Source: Avibacterium gallinarum (lineage in GTDB: Bacteria; Pseudomonadota; Gammaproteobacteria; Enterobacterales; Pasteurellaceae). Taken from it: a DNA stretch of 64,000 nt. Of the stretch, positions 20,016 through 29,089 are shown piece by piece; the first letter of the stretch is position 1; each line of letters starts with the position of its first letter. The notes below the pieces were generated by a model, which saw nothing but the letters and a program-made list of their open reading frames with translations, did not search any database and was not told where the DNA came from. Position numbers and translations under genes: made by a program. The DNA lies in the NCBI RefSeq assembly GCF_002921135.1, contig NZ_PQVJ01000011.1, forward strand, positions 124,001 to 188,000, read 5' to 3'.

Positions 20016-20099
20016 GTTAGATTTTCCGAGCGGCGAAAAAAGAGATTTTGTTTCGCTCCGCTACACAAAATTACAATTTTTTTCGCCTAAAAATCTAAC
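20016..20099. repeat. Large imperfect inverted repeat upstream of recJ
   Basis: GTTAGATTTT at 20016 pairs with AAAATCTAAC ending at 20099. Inside it GGCGAAAAAA pairs with TTTTTTTCGCC, then ATTTTGT with ACAAAAT. The result is an 84-base interrupted hairpin. It directly follows the 19838-19973 element and is probably the other part of the same repeat. No protein reading in this stretch is convincing. Confidence 0.6.
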
Positions 20100-20187
20100 T
20101 TCCATTCGGGCAAGACTGAAGGGAACCCACAAAAGATCATCTAGATTAAATGGGTATATAAGAAATTTTTCATAATTTGTATTATAC

Positions 20188-20874
20188 CTATTCTTCTTGC
20201 AAGGCTTTAAGCAATTCTTTTGGCGGTAAATAACCACCGATAAGCTCACCTTTCGGCGTAACAATGCTTGGCGTACCACGAACACCAAATTGCACACCAA
20301 GTTCATAGTGTTTCTTCACGATATTGGCATTTTTTAAGGTTTTCGGCAAGTTGCCTTTTTCCGCTTCATTTAAGGCTTGCGCAGGATCTTTCGCCTGCCA
20401 AATAGCTTCCATTTGTTTTGCTGTATTGTTATTTAAGCCACCGCGCGGAAATGCAAGGTAACGAACGGTGATGCCTAAATCATTATATTGGCTAAGTTGT
20501 TGATGTAATAAATGGCAATAATGGCAGGTAATATCCATAAACACGGTTACCACATATTTTTCATTTTTTGCTGGATAAACAATCATTTCATTTTTATAAC
20601 TATTTAATTTATCTAGCAAAAATTTTCCTGTTAAATCCACCGCACCTTTGTCAGTTAGCTCATATAGCTGACCTTGCAGCACATATTTGCCGTCTTCGGA
20701 AGCGTAAAAAATGCCTTCGTTGCTGATAACTGTTTTTAAGCCATTGATCGGCGATGACTTAATTTCCATTTGTGATACGCCAAGTTTTTTTAATTGTGCT
20801 TCAATTTGTGCATCGCTCGCCACGGCATAGACGGACAACGCGGCTAACGAAAGTGCGGTAATGATTTTCTTCAT
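20188..20874 (-). CDS. dsbC: Periplasmic protein disulfide isomerase DsbC
   Basis: Periplasmic disulfide isomerase, 228 residues. A signal peptide (about residues 1-20, MKKIITALSLAALSVYAVAS) precedes the N-terminal dimerisation domain (to about 80) and a thioredoxin domain with active site Cys117-His-Tyr-Cys120. The cis-proline loop is GVRGTPSIV. E. coli DsbC has CGYC plus a second structural disulfide; here the dipeptide is His-Tyr and the mature protein has no cysteines other than the active-site pair. An uptake core in the signal sequence is read as Thr-Ala-Leu. Assignment is strong from homology and from the dsbC-recJ neighbourhood. Confidence 0.93.
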   Translation of the reverse strand: MKKIITALSLAALSVYAVASDAQIEAQLKKLGVSQMEIKSSPINGLKTVISNEGIFYASEDGKYVLQGQLYELTDKGAVDLTGKFLLDKLNSYKNEMIVYPAKNEKYVVTVFMDITCHYCHLLHQQLSQYNDLGITVRYLAFPRGGLNNNTAKQMEAIWQAKDPAQALNEAEKGNLPKTLKNANIVKKHYELGVQFGVRGTPSIVTPKGELIGGYLPPKELLKALQEE

Positions 20875-21034
20875 TTTTCTTTCCTGATGTCTGTTCCTTG
20901 TGAAAGGCGGATTTTATCACAAGCCCAATCAACAAGCTAATAGGAAAAGGCTTTCAACATAATTGACCTACCAAATTGGGCTAAAATAGCATATAATTCG
21001 GCTCTTATATGCAAAATTAGATAGAACTGAATTT

Positions 21035-22133
21035 ATGTTTGAAATTAATCCAATCAAAAATAAAATTGCCGATCTCGCTGAACGCACGGCAACCCTTAGG
21101 GGGTATCTTTGACTTTGATAGCAAAGTCGAACGGTTAGAAGAAGTCAATGCTGAACTTGAACAGCCTGACGTATGGAATGAGCCAGAAAAAGCACAAGCG
21201 CTCGGCAAAGAGCGTGCCAGCCTAGACGCGGTGGTGGATACCATTAAAAATTTAGAGCAAGGTTTGGACGATGTTGATGGTTTGTTAGAACTTGCCATTG
21301 ACGCAGAAGATGAAGACACGTTCAATGAAGCCGTTGCGGAATTAGACGAATTAGAGCAAAAATTAGCCGCACTTGAGTTTCGCCGTATGTTTAGTGGTGC
21401 AAATGATGCGGCAGATTGCTATGTGGATCTACAAGCAGGCTCAGGCGGTACGGAAGCGCAAGACTGGACAGAAATGCTGTTACGAATGTACTTGCGTTGG
21501 GCGGAAAGCAAAGGCTTTAAAACGGAATTAATGGAAGTTTCAGACGGCGATGTAGCAGGCATAAAATCGGCCACTATTCGCATTTCTGGCGAATACGCAT
21601 TTGGTTGGCTACGCACCGAAACAGGGATTCACCGCTTAGTGCGTAAAAGCCCTTTTGACTCCAACAATCGCCGCCACACCTCTTTCAGCGCTGCCTTTGT
21701 TTATCCTGAAATTGATGACAATATTGATATTGAAATCAATCCAGCGGATTTACGTATTGATGTGTACCGAGCCTCAGGGGCGGGCGGTCAGCACGTAAAT
21801 AAAACCGAAAGTGCGGTGCGAATTACCCATATTCCAAGCGGTATTGTGGTGCAATGTCAAAACGATCGTTCACAGCATAAAAATAAAGATCAGGCGATGA
21901 AACAGCTCAAAGCCAAACTTTACGAATTAGAATTGCAAAAGCAAAATGCCGAAAAGCAAGCAATGGAAGACAACAAATCCGACATTGGCTGGGGCAGTCA
22001 AATTCGTTCTTATGTGCTTGATGATTCACGCATTAAAGATCTGCGTACTGGCGTAGAAAACCGCAACACCCAAGCCGTGCTAGACGGTGATTTGGACAGA
22101 TTTATTGAGGCGAGTTTGAAGGCTGGGCTATAA
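21035..22133 (+). CDS. prfB: Peptide chain release factor 2, with programmed +1 frameshift
   Basis: RF2 terminates translation at UGA and UAA. The start is the ATG at 21035 ([19 protein letters not shown]). An in-frame TGA at 21110-21112 ends the first 25 codons, and the rest continues in the +1 frame from GAC at 21111. Joined, the product is 365 residues, exactly the E. coli length. The GGQ peptidyl-hydrolysis motif is present ([15 protein letters not shown]); its ESAV is encoded by an uptake core at 21809. The stop-reading region is the usual RF2 type (SPF). lysS follows after 42 bases, the conserved prfB-lysS order. Confidence 0.97.
21098..21113 (+). promoter_or_regulatory. RF2 autoregulatory +1 frameshift site
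   Basis: A Shine-Dalgarno-like AGGGGG (21098-21103), a three-base spacer, then CTT TGA C. This is the canonical RF2 site: slow UGA decoding at low RF2 lets the ribosome slip forward on CUU. All three elements are visible. Confidence 0.97.
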
Positions 22134-22175
22134 TAGAACAATAAAATAATCACTGAAATTTAAAGGTAAAACAAA

Positions 22176-23684
22176 ATGACAGAACAAACCCAAGAATTAG
22201 ATTTAAACGGTGAAATGTTGGTTCGCCGTGAAAAATTAGCGGCATTGCGTAAAAAAGGCAATGCGTTTCCAAATACCTTCCGCCGTGATGCGCTTGCGCA
22301 GGATTTACATCAACAATATGATGAGGTTGATGGCGAAGCCTTGAAAGAACAAGGCGTGGAAGTGAAAGTGGCAGGACGTATTATGACACGCCGTATTATG
22401 GGTAAAGCGACTTTCGTTACCTTGCAAGATATGAGTGGCCGTATCCAGCTTTATATTGCACGCGACAACTTGCCTGAGGGCGTTTATGCCGATGACGTGG
22501 GCAACTGGGATTTGGGCGATATTGTGGGCGTGAAAGGGACGCTATTCAAAACCAAAACTAATGAGCTTACCGTGCGCGCTAGCGAAGTGCAGCTTTTAAC
22601 CAAAGCATTACGTCCATTGCCAGATAAATTCCACGGTCTTGCGGATCAAGAAATGCGTTATCGCCAGCGTTATTTGGATCTCATTTCTAACGAAGAGTCT
22701 CGCCGCACTTTTATTATCCGTTCAAAAGTGATTGCCGGAATGCGTGAATATTTCATCAGCAAAGGCTTTATTGAAGTAGAAACACCAATGCTGCAAGTGA
22801 TCCCAGGCGGTGCAGCAGCACGTCCGTTTGTTACTCATCACAATGCTTTAGATATTGATATGTATCTGCGTATTGCACCAGAACTTTACCTCAAACGCCT
22901 TGTTGTCGGTGGCTTTGAGCGTGTGTTTGAGCTAAACCGTAACTTCCGTAATGAAGGGGTTTCTGTACGTCATAACCCTGAATTTACAATGATTGAATAC
23001 TACCAAGCCTATGCGGATTATCACGATTTAATGGATAACACCGAAGAATTGTTACGCAAGTTAGCCTTGGATATTTTAGGCACCACTATCGTCCCTTATG
23101 GCGAATATGAATTTGATTTTGGCAAGCCATTTGAGCGCATCACAATGCACGATGCGATTTTGAAATACGGCGCAGATAAAGGCATTGTGAAAGAAGATCT
23201 GTATGATCTAGATCGCGCCAAAGCATTAGCTACCAAGCTAGGCATTGAAGTGCAAAAATCGTGGGGATTAGGCTCTATCGTCAATGCAATTTTTGAAGAA
23301 GTGGCTGAACATCACTTAATCCAGCCAACGTTCCTAATGGCTCACCCTGCGGAAATTTCACCATTAGCACGCCGTAATGATGAAAACCCAGAAGTAACCG
23401 ATCGTTTTGAACTATTTATCGGTGGCCGCGAAATTGGTAACGGTTTCTCAGAGCTTAACGATGCAGAAGATCAGGCTGAACGCTTTGATGCGCAGGTTGC
23501 CGCAAAAGAAGCAGGTGATGATGAAGCGATGTTCAAAGATGACGATTTTGTTACCGCACTTGAACACGGCTTACCACCAACCGCTGGCGAAGGCTTAGGC
23601 ATCGACCGTTTAGCAATGCTTTTCGCTAACGCCCCATCAATCCGTGATGTGATTTTATTCCCAGCGATGAAACACAAAGGGTAA
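22176..23684 (+). CDS. lysS: Lysyl-tRNA synthetase (class II)
   Basis: Cytoplasmic class II synthetase charging tRNA-Lys, 502 residues (505 in E. coli). An N-terminal OB-fold anticodon-binding domain (about residues 60-165, [19 protein letters not shown]) is followed by the catalytic domain. Motif 2 is visible ([20 protein letters not shown]), as is motif 3 ([10 protein letters not shown]). The related epmA further along shares only the catalytic domain. An uptake core at 23553 is read as Thr-Ala-Leu. It follows prfB, probably in the same transcript, and ends at a strong hairpin terminator. Confidence 0.97.
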   Translation: MTEQTQELDLNGEMLVRREKLAALRKKGNAFPNTFRRDALAQDLHQQYDEVDGEALKEQGVEVKVAGRIMTRRIMGKATFVTLQDMSGRIQLYIARDNLPEGVYADDVGNWDLGDIVGVKGTLFKTKTNELTVRASEVQLLTKALRPLPDKFHGLADQEMRYRQRYLDLISNEESRRTFIIRSKVIAGMREYFISKGFIEVETPMLQVIPGGAAARPFVTHHNALDIDMYLRIAPELYLKRLVVGGFERVFELNRNFRNEGVSVRHNPEFTMIEYYQAYADYHDLMDNTEELLRKLALDILGTTIVPYGEYEFDFGKPFERITMHDAILKYGADKGIVKEDLYDLDRAKALATKLGIEVQKSWGLGSIVNAIFEEVAEHHLIQPTFLMAHPAEISPLARRNDENPEVTDRFELFIGGREIGNGFSELNDAEDQAERFDAQVAAKEAGDDEAMFKDDDFVTALEHGLPPTAGEGLGIDRLAMLFANAPSIRDVILFPAMKHKG

Positions 23685-23695
23685 GAAAACTTAAC

Positions 23696-23727
23696 AAAGA
23701 AAGATAGCCACTGGTTATCTTTCTTTT
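23696..23727 (+). terminator. Terminator after lysS
   Basis: AAAGAAAGATA pairs with TATCTTTCTTT, an 11-bp stem extended by CC/GG, running into a T-rich tail (CTTTTTATT). Confidence 0.88.
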
Positions 23728-23747
23728 TATTATAATTTATTAGAAGA

Positions 23748-24503
23748 ATGAACAACTTAGCACTCGAACAACTAATTAATCAAAAACTGGATTCTGATGC
23801 CATTGCCGACTATGCGCCGAATGGATTGCAAGTGGAAGGCAGAGAGCAGGTGAAAAAAATCATTACTGGTGTAACCGCAAGCCAAGCCTTGATTGATTAT
23901 GCCATTGCGCAAAATGCCGATGCAATTTTGGTACACCACGGTTATTTTTGGAAAAGTGAAAATCCCTGCATTCGGGGAATGAAAGGCAAGCGCATCAAGG
24001 CATTATTGCAAAATAATATTAATCTTTATGCCTATCATTTGCCCCTTGATGTTCACCCTGAATTAGGTAATAACGCACAGCTTGCGGCATTGCTTGGCAT
24101 TGAAGATCTGCAACCGTTGGAACAAGGAAAATTCAGCATTCCCGTTTATGGCAAGTTAAAAACACCGATCAGCGGTGAAGCATTGGCGCAACGCATTGAA
24201 CAGCAATTACAGCGCAAACCACTATTTTGTGGCGAAAATGCACCGCACTTAATCCGCAGTGTAGGCATTTGCACTGGTGGCGGACAAGGCTATATTGATC
24301 TTGCCGCGCAACAAGGGCTTGATGCCTATATTACAGGTGAGGTTTCCGAACAAACCATTCATTCTGCGCGTGAACAAGGCATTAATTTCTTCGCCGCAGG
24401 CCACCATTGCACCGAGCGTTACGGTGTGAAAGCCTTAGGCGAATGGCTCGCGGAAAATCACGGTTTTGACGTGGAATTTAAAGATATTTACAATCCCGCG
24501 TAA
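23748..24503 (+). CDS. NIF3-family dinuclear-metal protein (YbgI-like)
   Basis: A 251-residue cytoplasmic NIF3/YbgI family protein (247 in E. coli). Its metal-ligand motifs are intact: ILVHHGYFWKSE, YAYHLPLDVHPELGNN and the late AAGHHCTERYG. Crystal structures of the family show a ring-shaped hexamer with a two-metal centre. The biological role is not settled, so I do not assign a reaction. An uptake core at 24242 lies in the coding region in the Pro-His-Leu reading. It stands alone between the lysS terminator and fabI; the ribosome site before the ATG (AGAAG) is modest. Confidence 0.9.
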   Translation: MNNLALEQLINQKLDSDAIADYAPNGLQVEGREQVKKIITGVTASQALIDYAIAQNADAILVHHGYFWKSENPCIRGMKGKRIKALLQNNINLYAYHLPLDVHPELGNNAQLAALLGIEDLQPLEQGKFSIPVYGKLKTPISGEALAQRIEQQLQRKPLFCGENAPHLIRSVGICTGGGQGYIDLAAQQGLDAYITGEVSEQTIHSAREQGINFFAAGHHCTERYGVKALGEWLAENHGFDVEFKDIYNPA

Positions 24504-24619
24504 AAAAATGGAAAAGCAAAGTGCGGTGTAAATTTTGCGAATTTTCAGGTCAGCTTTGTATAAGCGCCACTTTTCCCTTATACTATGCACAATTTTTTCA
24601 TCACAAATAGGAATAAAAA

Positions 24620-25408
24620 ATGGGTTTCTTAACTGGTAAACGTATTTTAATCACAGGTTTAGCAAGCAATCGTTCTATTGCTTATGGAATTGCGGCTGCA
24701 ATGAAACGTGAGGGCGCAGAATTAGCTTTCACTTATTTAAACGATAAATTAAAACCACGCGTAGAAGAATTTGCCAAAGAATTTGGTTCAGACATCATTC
24801 TGCCTCTTGATGTGGCAAGCGATGAGAACATCACAAACTGCTTTGCAGAATTAAGTAAGCATTGGGAAAAATTTGATGGCTTTGTACACGCCATTGCGTT
24901 TGCACCGGGTGATCAGTTAGATGGCGATTATGTAAACGCCGCAACGCGCGAAGGTTTCCGCATTGCTCACGACATCAGTGCATACAGCTTTGTGGCAATG
25001 GCACAAGCAGCGCGCCCTATGCTTAATCCAAATTCAGGCTTGGTAACACTCACCTACTTAGGTGCTGAGCGTGCAATTCCAAATTACAATGTAATGTGTT
25101 TAGCGAAAGCCTCTCTTGAAGCCAGCACCCGTGTAATGGCAGCAGATTTAGGTAAAGATGGTATCCGTGTAAATGCGATTTCAGCTGGTCCAATCCGTAC
25201 GCTTGCCGCATCTGGCATTAAAAACTTCAAGAAAATGTTGGCAACCTTTGAAAATACTGCACCATTACGCCGTACTGTAACCATTGAAGATGTGGGTAAT
25301 TCAGCAGCGTTCTTATGCTCTGATTTAGCTTCAGGGGTAACGGGTGAAGTGTTGCACGTTGATGCAGGTTTCAGCATTACCGCAATGAGCGAATTAGGTG
25401 CGGAATAA
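24620..25408 (+). CDS. fabI: Enoyl-[acyl-carrier-protein] reductase (NADH) FabI
   Basis: Last reductive step of each fatty-acid elongation cycle. At 262 residues it is the E. coli length and aligns without gaps in the regions I compared. A short-chain dehydrogenase nucleotide fold opens the protein ([18 protein letters not shown]). The catalytic pair Tyr156 and Lys163 is in [17 protein letters not shown]. Position 93, glycine in E. coli and a known site of triclosan and diazaborine resistance mutations, is alanine here ([10 protein letters not shown]). An AGGAATAAAAA ribosome site precedes the ATG. It is a single-gene unit ended by a hairpin. Confidence 0.96.
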   Translation: MGFLTGKRILITGLASNRSIAYGIAAAMKREGAELAFTYLNDKLKPRVEEFAKEFGSDIILPLDVASDENITNCFAELSKHWEKFDGFVHAIAFAPGDQLDGDYVNAATREGFRIAHDISAYSFVAMAQAARPMLNPNSGLVTLTYLGAERAIPNYNVMCLAKASLEASTRVMAADLGKDGIRVNAISAGPIRTLAASGIKNFKKMLATFENTAPLRRTVTIEDVGNSAAFLCSDLASGVTGEVLHVDAGFSITAMSELGAE

Positions 25409-25427
25409 TTTTAACTTTTACAAAAAT

Positions 25428-25453
25428 AAGGCAGACCAATGCGTCTGCCTTTT
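25428..25453 (+). terminator. Terminator after fabI
   Basis: AAGGCAGAC, loop CAATGC, GTCTGCCTT, followed by TT: a 9-bp GC-rich stem between fabI and rnb. Confidence 0.8.
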
Positions 25454-25477
25454 GTCGTTTATTAAGAAAAAAGAATT

Positions 25478-27457
25478 ATGTTTCAAAATAACCCCTTACT
25501 TTCCCAATTAAAACAGCAAATTCGTGATAGCAAACCCGTAGTTGAGGGCGTGGTGCGCGGTTCAGACAAGGCATTCGGCTTTTTAGAAACGGAGAAAAAA
25601 AGCTATTTCATTCCCCCTGCTGCAATGAAAAAAGTGATGCACGGCGATAAAATCAAAGCACGCATTGAAACCATTGGCGATAAAGAACAAGCCGAGCCAG
25701 AAGAATTGATCGAGCCAATGCTCACGCGGTTTATCGCCAAAGTGCGGTTCAATAAAGACAAAAAATTGCAAGTGTTGGTGGATCATCCGCAAATCAACCA
25801 GCCTATTGGCGCGAATAAAGCCAAAGCGGTAACGGAAGAGCTACAAGAGGGCGATTGGGTGGTGGCAGAATTAAAAACGCACCCACTACGCGATGATCGC
25901 TTTTTGTTCGCTCAAATCACACAGTTCATTTGTCAAAAAGACGATGAATTTGCTCCTTGGTGGGTAACCCTCGCACGCCATCAGCAATCGCGCTACCCTG
26001 TTAAAGGGCAAGAAAGTTACACAATGCTTGATCAACAAACTCGTGAAGATTTGACCGCACTTCATTTCGTGACTATCGACAGTGAAAGCACGCAAGATAT
26101 GGACGATGCGCTTTATATCGAAACCTTAGAAGAAAATGGCCAAGCCGTGGGCTGGAAGTTAGTGGTAGCGATTGCCGATCCAACCGCTTACATTGATGAA
26201 AATTCACTGATTGAACAAGAAGCCAAGCAGCGTTGTTTCACCAATTATCTGCCGGGTTTCAACATTCCAATGTTGCCGCGTGAACTTTCTGATGAGCTTT
26301 GTTCCCTAATGGAAAATGAAGTGCGCCCCGCGTTAGTTTGCACCATTGAAATTGATCAACAAGGCAATATTCGTAACAAACCCGTTTTCCAATCCGCCAA
26401 TGTACAATCTAAGGCGAAGTTGGCATACAACAAGGTTTCAGATTATTTAGAACAACAAGAAAATGCGTGGCAGCCAGAAGATCCTGCCACGAAAAATCAA
26501 ATTGATTTGCTGCATCAATTCACCCTTGCGCGTATTCAATGGCGCAAAACCCACTCTTTATTATTTAAAGAAAAACCCGATTACAGCTTTAAATTAGCGG
26601 AAAACGGTAAAGTAGCAGAAATTGTGGCGGAATATCGCCGCATTGCGAACCAAATTGTGGAAGAGTCAATGATCTTAGCCAATATTTGTGCCGCACAATA
26701 TCTCAATGAAACGGCAAAATGTGGCATTTTCAACACGCACAGCGGTTTTGATCAAAAAAACCTTGCGGCTGCGCAACAATTTCTTCTTTCACAATTAGCC
26801 AATGAAGAAAATGAAGCAGAACTGAAAGATCGTTATTCTAGCGAAAACTTGGCCACACTCGAAGGCTACTGCCGTATGCGCCACGATATTGAACCCATTG
26901 AAGGGGATTATCTTGAACTGCGCCTGCGCCGCTATCTCACTTTTGCCGAATTTAAAGCGGATCTTGCCCCGCACTTTGGTCTAGGGCTGGAAGGCTACGC
27001 CACTTGGACATCACCAATCCGTAAATATTCGGATATGGTCAATCACCGTTTAATCAAAGCGAGCCTAACTACTCAGCAATATCACAGACCAGCGGACGAT
27101 GTACTGCAACGCTTACAAGAAGCACGCCGTCAAAACCGTTTAATTGAACGAGATATTGCCGACTGGCTATACTGCCGTTATTTAGCCGACAAAGTGGAAA
27201 GAAACCTGCAATTTGAAGCGGAAATCCAAGATGTAATGCGTGGCGGCTTGCGTGTCTTATTGTTAGAAAACGGCGCGTCAATGTTTATCCCCGCTTCCAC
27301 TATTCACAATAACAAGGAAGAAATGCAGGTAAACCCAGACGAAATCGCCCTTTATATCAAAGGCGAAAAAGCCTATAAAATCGGCGATAAAATCCAAGTG
27401 CAACTCACAGAAGTGAAAGAAGAAACACGAAGTATTATTGGACAGGTTTTGGTTTAG
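25478..27457 (+). CDS. rnb: Exoribonuclease II
   Basis: RNase II degrades single-stranded RNA 3' to 5' in mRNA turnover. The 659 residues are slightly longer than E. coli (644). Order: N-terminal cold-shock/OB domains (VRGSDKAFGFLETEKKSYFI), an RNB catalytic domain with the acidic cluster DSESTQDMDDALYI near residue 207, and a C-terminal S1 domain (IQDVMRGGLRVLLLENGASM). The signature SPIRKYSDMVNHRLIKA is intact. Two uptake cores lie inside (25740 and 26054). It is convergent with the porin gene and ends at a perfect palindrome. Confidence 0.96.
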   Translation: MFQNNPLLSQLKQQIRDSKPVVEGVVRGSDKAFGFLETEKKSYFIPPAAMKKVMHGDKIKARIETIGDKEQAEPEELIEPMLTRFIAKVRFNKDKKLQVLVDHPQINQPIGANKAKAVTEELQEGDWVVAELKTHPLRDDRFLFAQITQFICQKDDEFAPWWVTLARHQQSRYPVKGQESYTMLDQQTREDLTALHFVTIDSESTQDMDDALYIETLEENGQAVGWKLVVAIADPTAYIDENSLIEQEAKQRCFTNYLPGFNIPMLPRELSDELCSLMENEVRPALVCTIEIDQQGNIRNKPVFQSANVQSKAKLAYNKVSDYLEQQENAWQPEDPATKNQIDLLHQFTLARIQWRKTHSLLFKEKPDYSFKLAENGKVAEIVAEYRRIANQIVEESMILANICAAQYLNETAKCGIFNTHSGFDQKNLAAAQQFLLSQLANEENEAELKDRYSSENLATLEGYCRMRHDIEPIEGDYLELRLRRYLTFAEFKADLAPHFGLGLEGYATWTSPIRKYSDMVNHRLIKASLTTQQYHRPADDVLQRLQEARRQNRLIERDIADWLYCRYLADKVERNLQFEAEIQDVMRGGLRVLLLENGASMFIPASTIHNNKEEMQVNPDEIALYIKGEKAYKIGDKIQVQLTEVKEETRSIIGQVLV

Positions 27458-27473
27458 GCTATTTTACCACAAT

Positions 27474-27501
27474 GAGCCACCATAATTAATTATGGTGGCT
27501 C
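27474..27501. terminator. Perfect palindrome between rnb and porin gene
   Basis: GAGCCACCATAATT is followed directly by its exact reverse complement, 28 bases in all, between two convergent stop codons. It probably acts as a bidirectional terminator, although the T tracts are weak. Confidence 0.75.
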
Positions 27502-27535
27502 GTTCTTATAATTGGTTTAAATCAAAGCATTAACA

Positions 27536-28624
27536 TTAGAATAGGAAGCGTGCTCCAACTAACACACGATGATTAGTTTTTTGATTCTTATTCAATACTT
27601 TTCCAGCTTGTTTCACTCTGCCTTGTCCACCTTCTACATAAACAGCAAAGTTTTTATTGAAGCGATGATCCGCACCAACCATCCAACCACGCATTTTAAG
27701 GGGCTCTAATGAAGCGTCTGCTTTTTTACCTTTTGCGAAATAATATTGACCATAAACAGCATTTTGTTTTGTGACATCAACTTTAACACCAAGCAAGAAG
27801 CGATCGATTCTATTGAGTTGTTCGTTATAGCCAGCAATTTTTTGGAAAACTAAATTACCACTTTCTTTATCTGATTTAGATACTTTTCCATGTGCCCAGT
27901 CAAAACCGACACGAACAATGTTATATTTCAATTCCAAACCAATACCTGAGCGTTTTAGTTTAAATTCGTTTGCTTTAGTACCATCTGAAGATTGTGTTAC
28001 GGTTGTATAACCTGCTCCAAAACGTACACCAAAATCACCGAATGTATTGTCATAGAATAAACCTACCCCATAGCCTTGACCTTCGTTCCAGGCTGTCGTA
28101 CCACTTGATTTATTATTGGCTTTATTTGCTTGTCCAAAGTAATAATCCGTCGCAAAACGAACACCTGCAAATTTTGCAGACATAAAGTGCGCAGCTTTTT
28201 TATGTCCATCAAATAAAATATTGCTACCCCATTCATAGGTATAGTTTGCTTTAGGAATATGATCCCCCAAATGTAATTGGCTACCAAAGGTTAATATACC
28301 TATATCTTTTTGGATAAGCCCTGCATATAAGCGATGGGTTCGTAAATTTGAGCCAATACTTCCCGCATCTCCATTATCATTTGAGAATCGTAATTCCACA
28401 CCACCATAAGCTGAGAAACCAGCACCTAATTCCTGATAAGCTCTTACACGAACACGGGAACCAACATCACGTAAATCCGTGCGATTATTAGCATCATTAC
28501 GCAATTCAAAGTGCATACGTCCATCTAAATCAATTTTTGTGCCTTCTTTTTCATAGATTACGGTGGCATTTGCGGTGGCTGAAATCATTGCTGTTACAGC
28601 TAATGCGATAAGTGTCTTTTTCAT
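27536..28624 (-). CDS. General porin (OmpH/OmpP2/OmpC family)
   Basis: Outer-membrane porin, 362 residues. A cleavable signal peptide ends near ANA (residue 20). Alternating amphipathic beta strands follow, with family-typical blocks (KIDLDGRMHFELRNDAN, SRVRVRAYQELGAGFSAYGG). The protein ends in VLVGARFLF with the C-terminal phenylalanine needed for BAM-dependent insertion. It belongs to the trimeric general-diffusion porins of Pasteurellaceae (OmpH, P2), which are major surface antigens with variable loops. I cannot name the orthologue. Its upstream region is long and AT-rich. Confidence 0.92.
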   Translation of the reverse strand: MKKTLIALAVTAMISATANATVIYEKEGTKIDLDGRMHFELRNDANNRTDLRDVGSRVRVRAYQELGAGFSAYGGVELRFSNDNGDAGSIGSNLRTHRLYAGLIQKDIGILTFGSQLHLGDHIPKANYTYEWGSNILFDGHKKAAHFMSAKFAGVRFATDYYFGQANKANNKSSGTTAWNEGQGYGVGLFYDNTFGDFGVRFGAGYTTVTQSSDGTKANEFKLKRSGIGLELKYNIVRVGFDWAHGKVSKSDKESGNLVFQKIAGYNEQLNRIDRFLLGVKVDVTKQNAVYGQYYFAKGKKADASLEPLKMRGWMVGADHRFNKNFAVYVEGGQGRVKQAGKVLNKNQKTNHRVLVGARFLF

Positions 28625-28994
28625 AATGAACTTCCTTTGTTTAAGGCCTTATTATGCTCGACAGAATAAAGCTTAAATTTCCATCAACCTGATATTAGTT
28701 AACCAAAATAATTTCGGTTGGAAATAATATAGGTAGGTTATTTTTTTCTGTCAAAAATAGGAAACTTTTTCTAATTTAAAGAAACACTATTAAAAACAAT
28801 ATGTTATAAAAGATAGAGTTTCTCCCTAATGAAGTAAAAATGTGATCTAAAAATAGATTTCAACTTGAATGCTCCAGAAAGGAAAGATAGCCAAACTCTA
28901 TAACCATATGAAAAATAATGTTTTTTAATTACTTCAAATGAGAAACAAAAGAATAACTCCATAAAATAAAATTATTTGAATATTTTCTTCAAAT
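28625..28994. other. AT-rich non-coding region upstream of the porin gene
   Basis: About 370 bases with no supported gene. It must contain the porin promoter and 5' leader on the minus strand. I see no clear operator, RNA gene or repeat; a porin-regulating small RNA cannot be excluded from sequence alone. Confidence 0.5.
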
Positions 28995-29020
28995 ATGAGA
29001 GAAGGATCACAATTTAAAAG

Positions 29021-29071
29021 AAAAACCACCGCACTTCAGTTTTTATCTGAAACTAAAGTGCGGTGGTTTTT
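29021..29071. terminator. Uptake-sequence inverted-repeat terminator after epmA
   Basis: A long stem is formed by two uptake cores, AAAAACCACCGCACTT (29021-29036) and AAGTGCGGTGGTTTTT (29056-29071). Inner CAGTTT/AAACT pairing extends it. T runs occur on both strands, so it can stop transcription in either direction. It lies 18 bases beyond the epmA stop. Confidence 0.9.
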
Positions 29072-29089
29072 CACGCGTTTTTTGAGTGT

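Noticed and set aside
19945-20306. Open frames in the recJ-dsbC gap (about 76 and 81 codons)
   Set aside because: They lie in palindromic repeat DNA, show no family resemblance or ribosome site, and one overlaps the dsbC 3' end.
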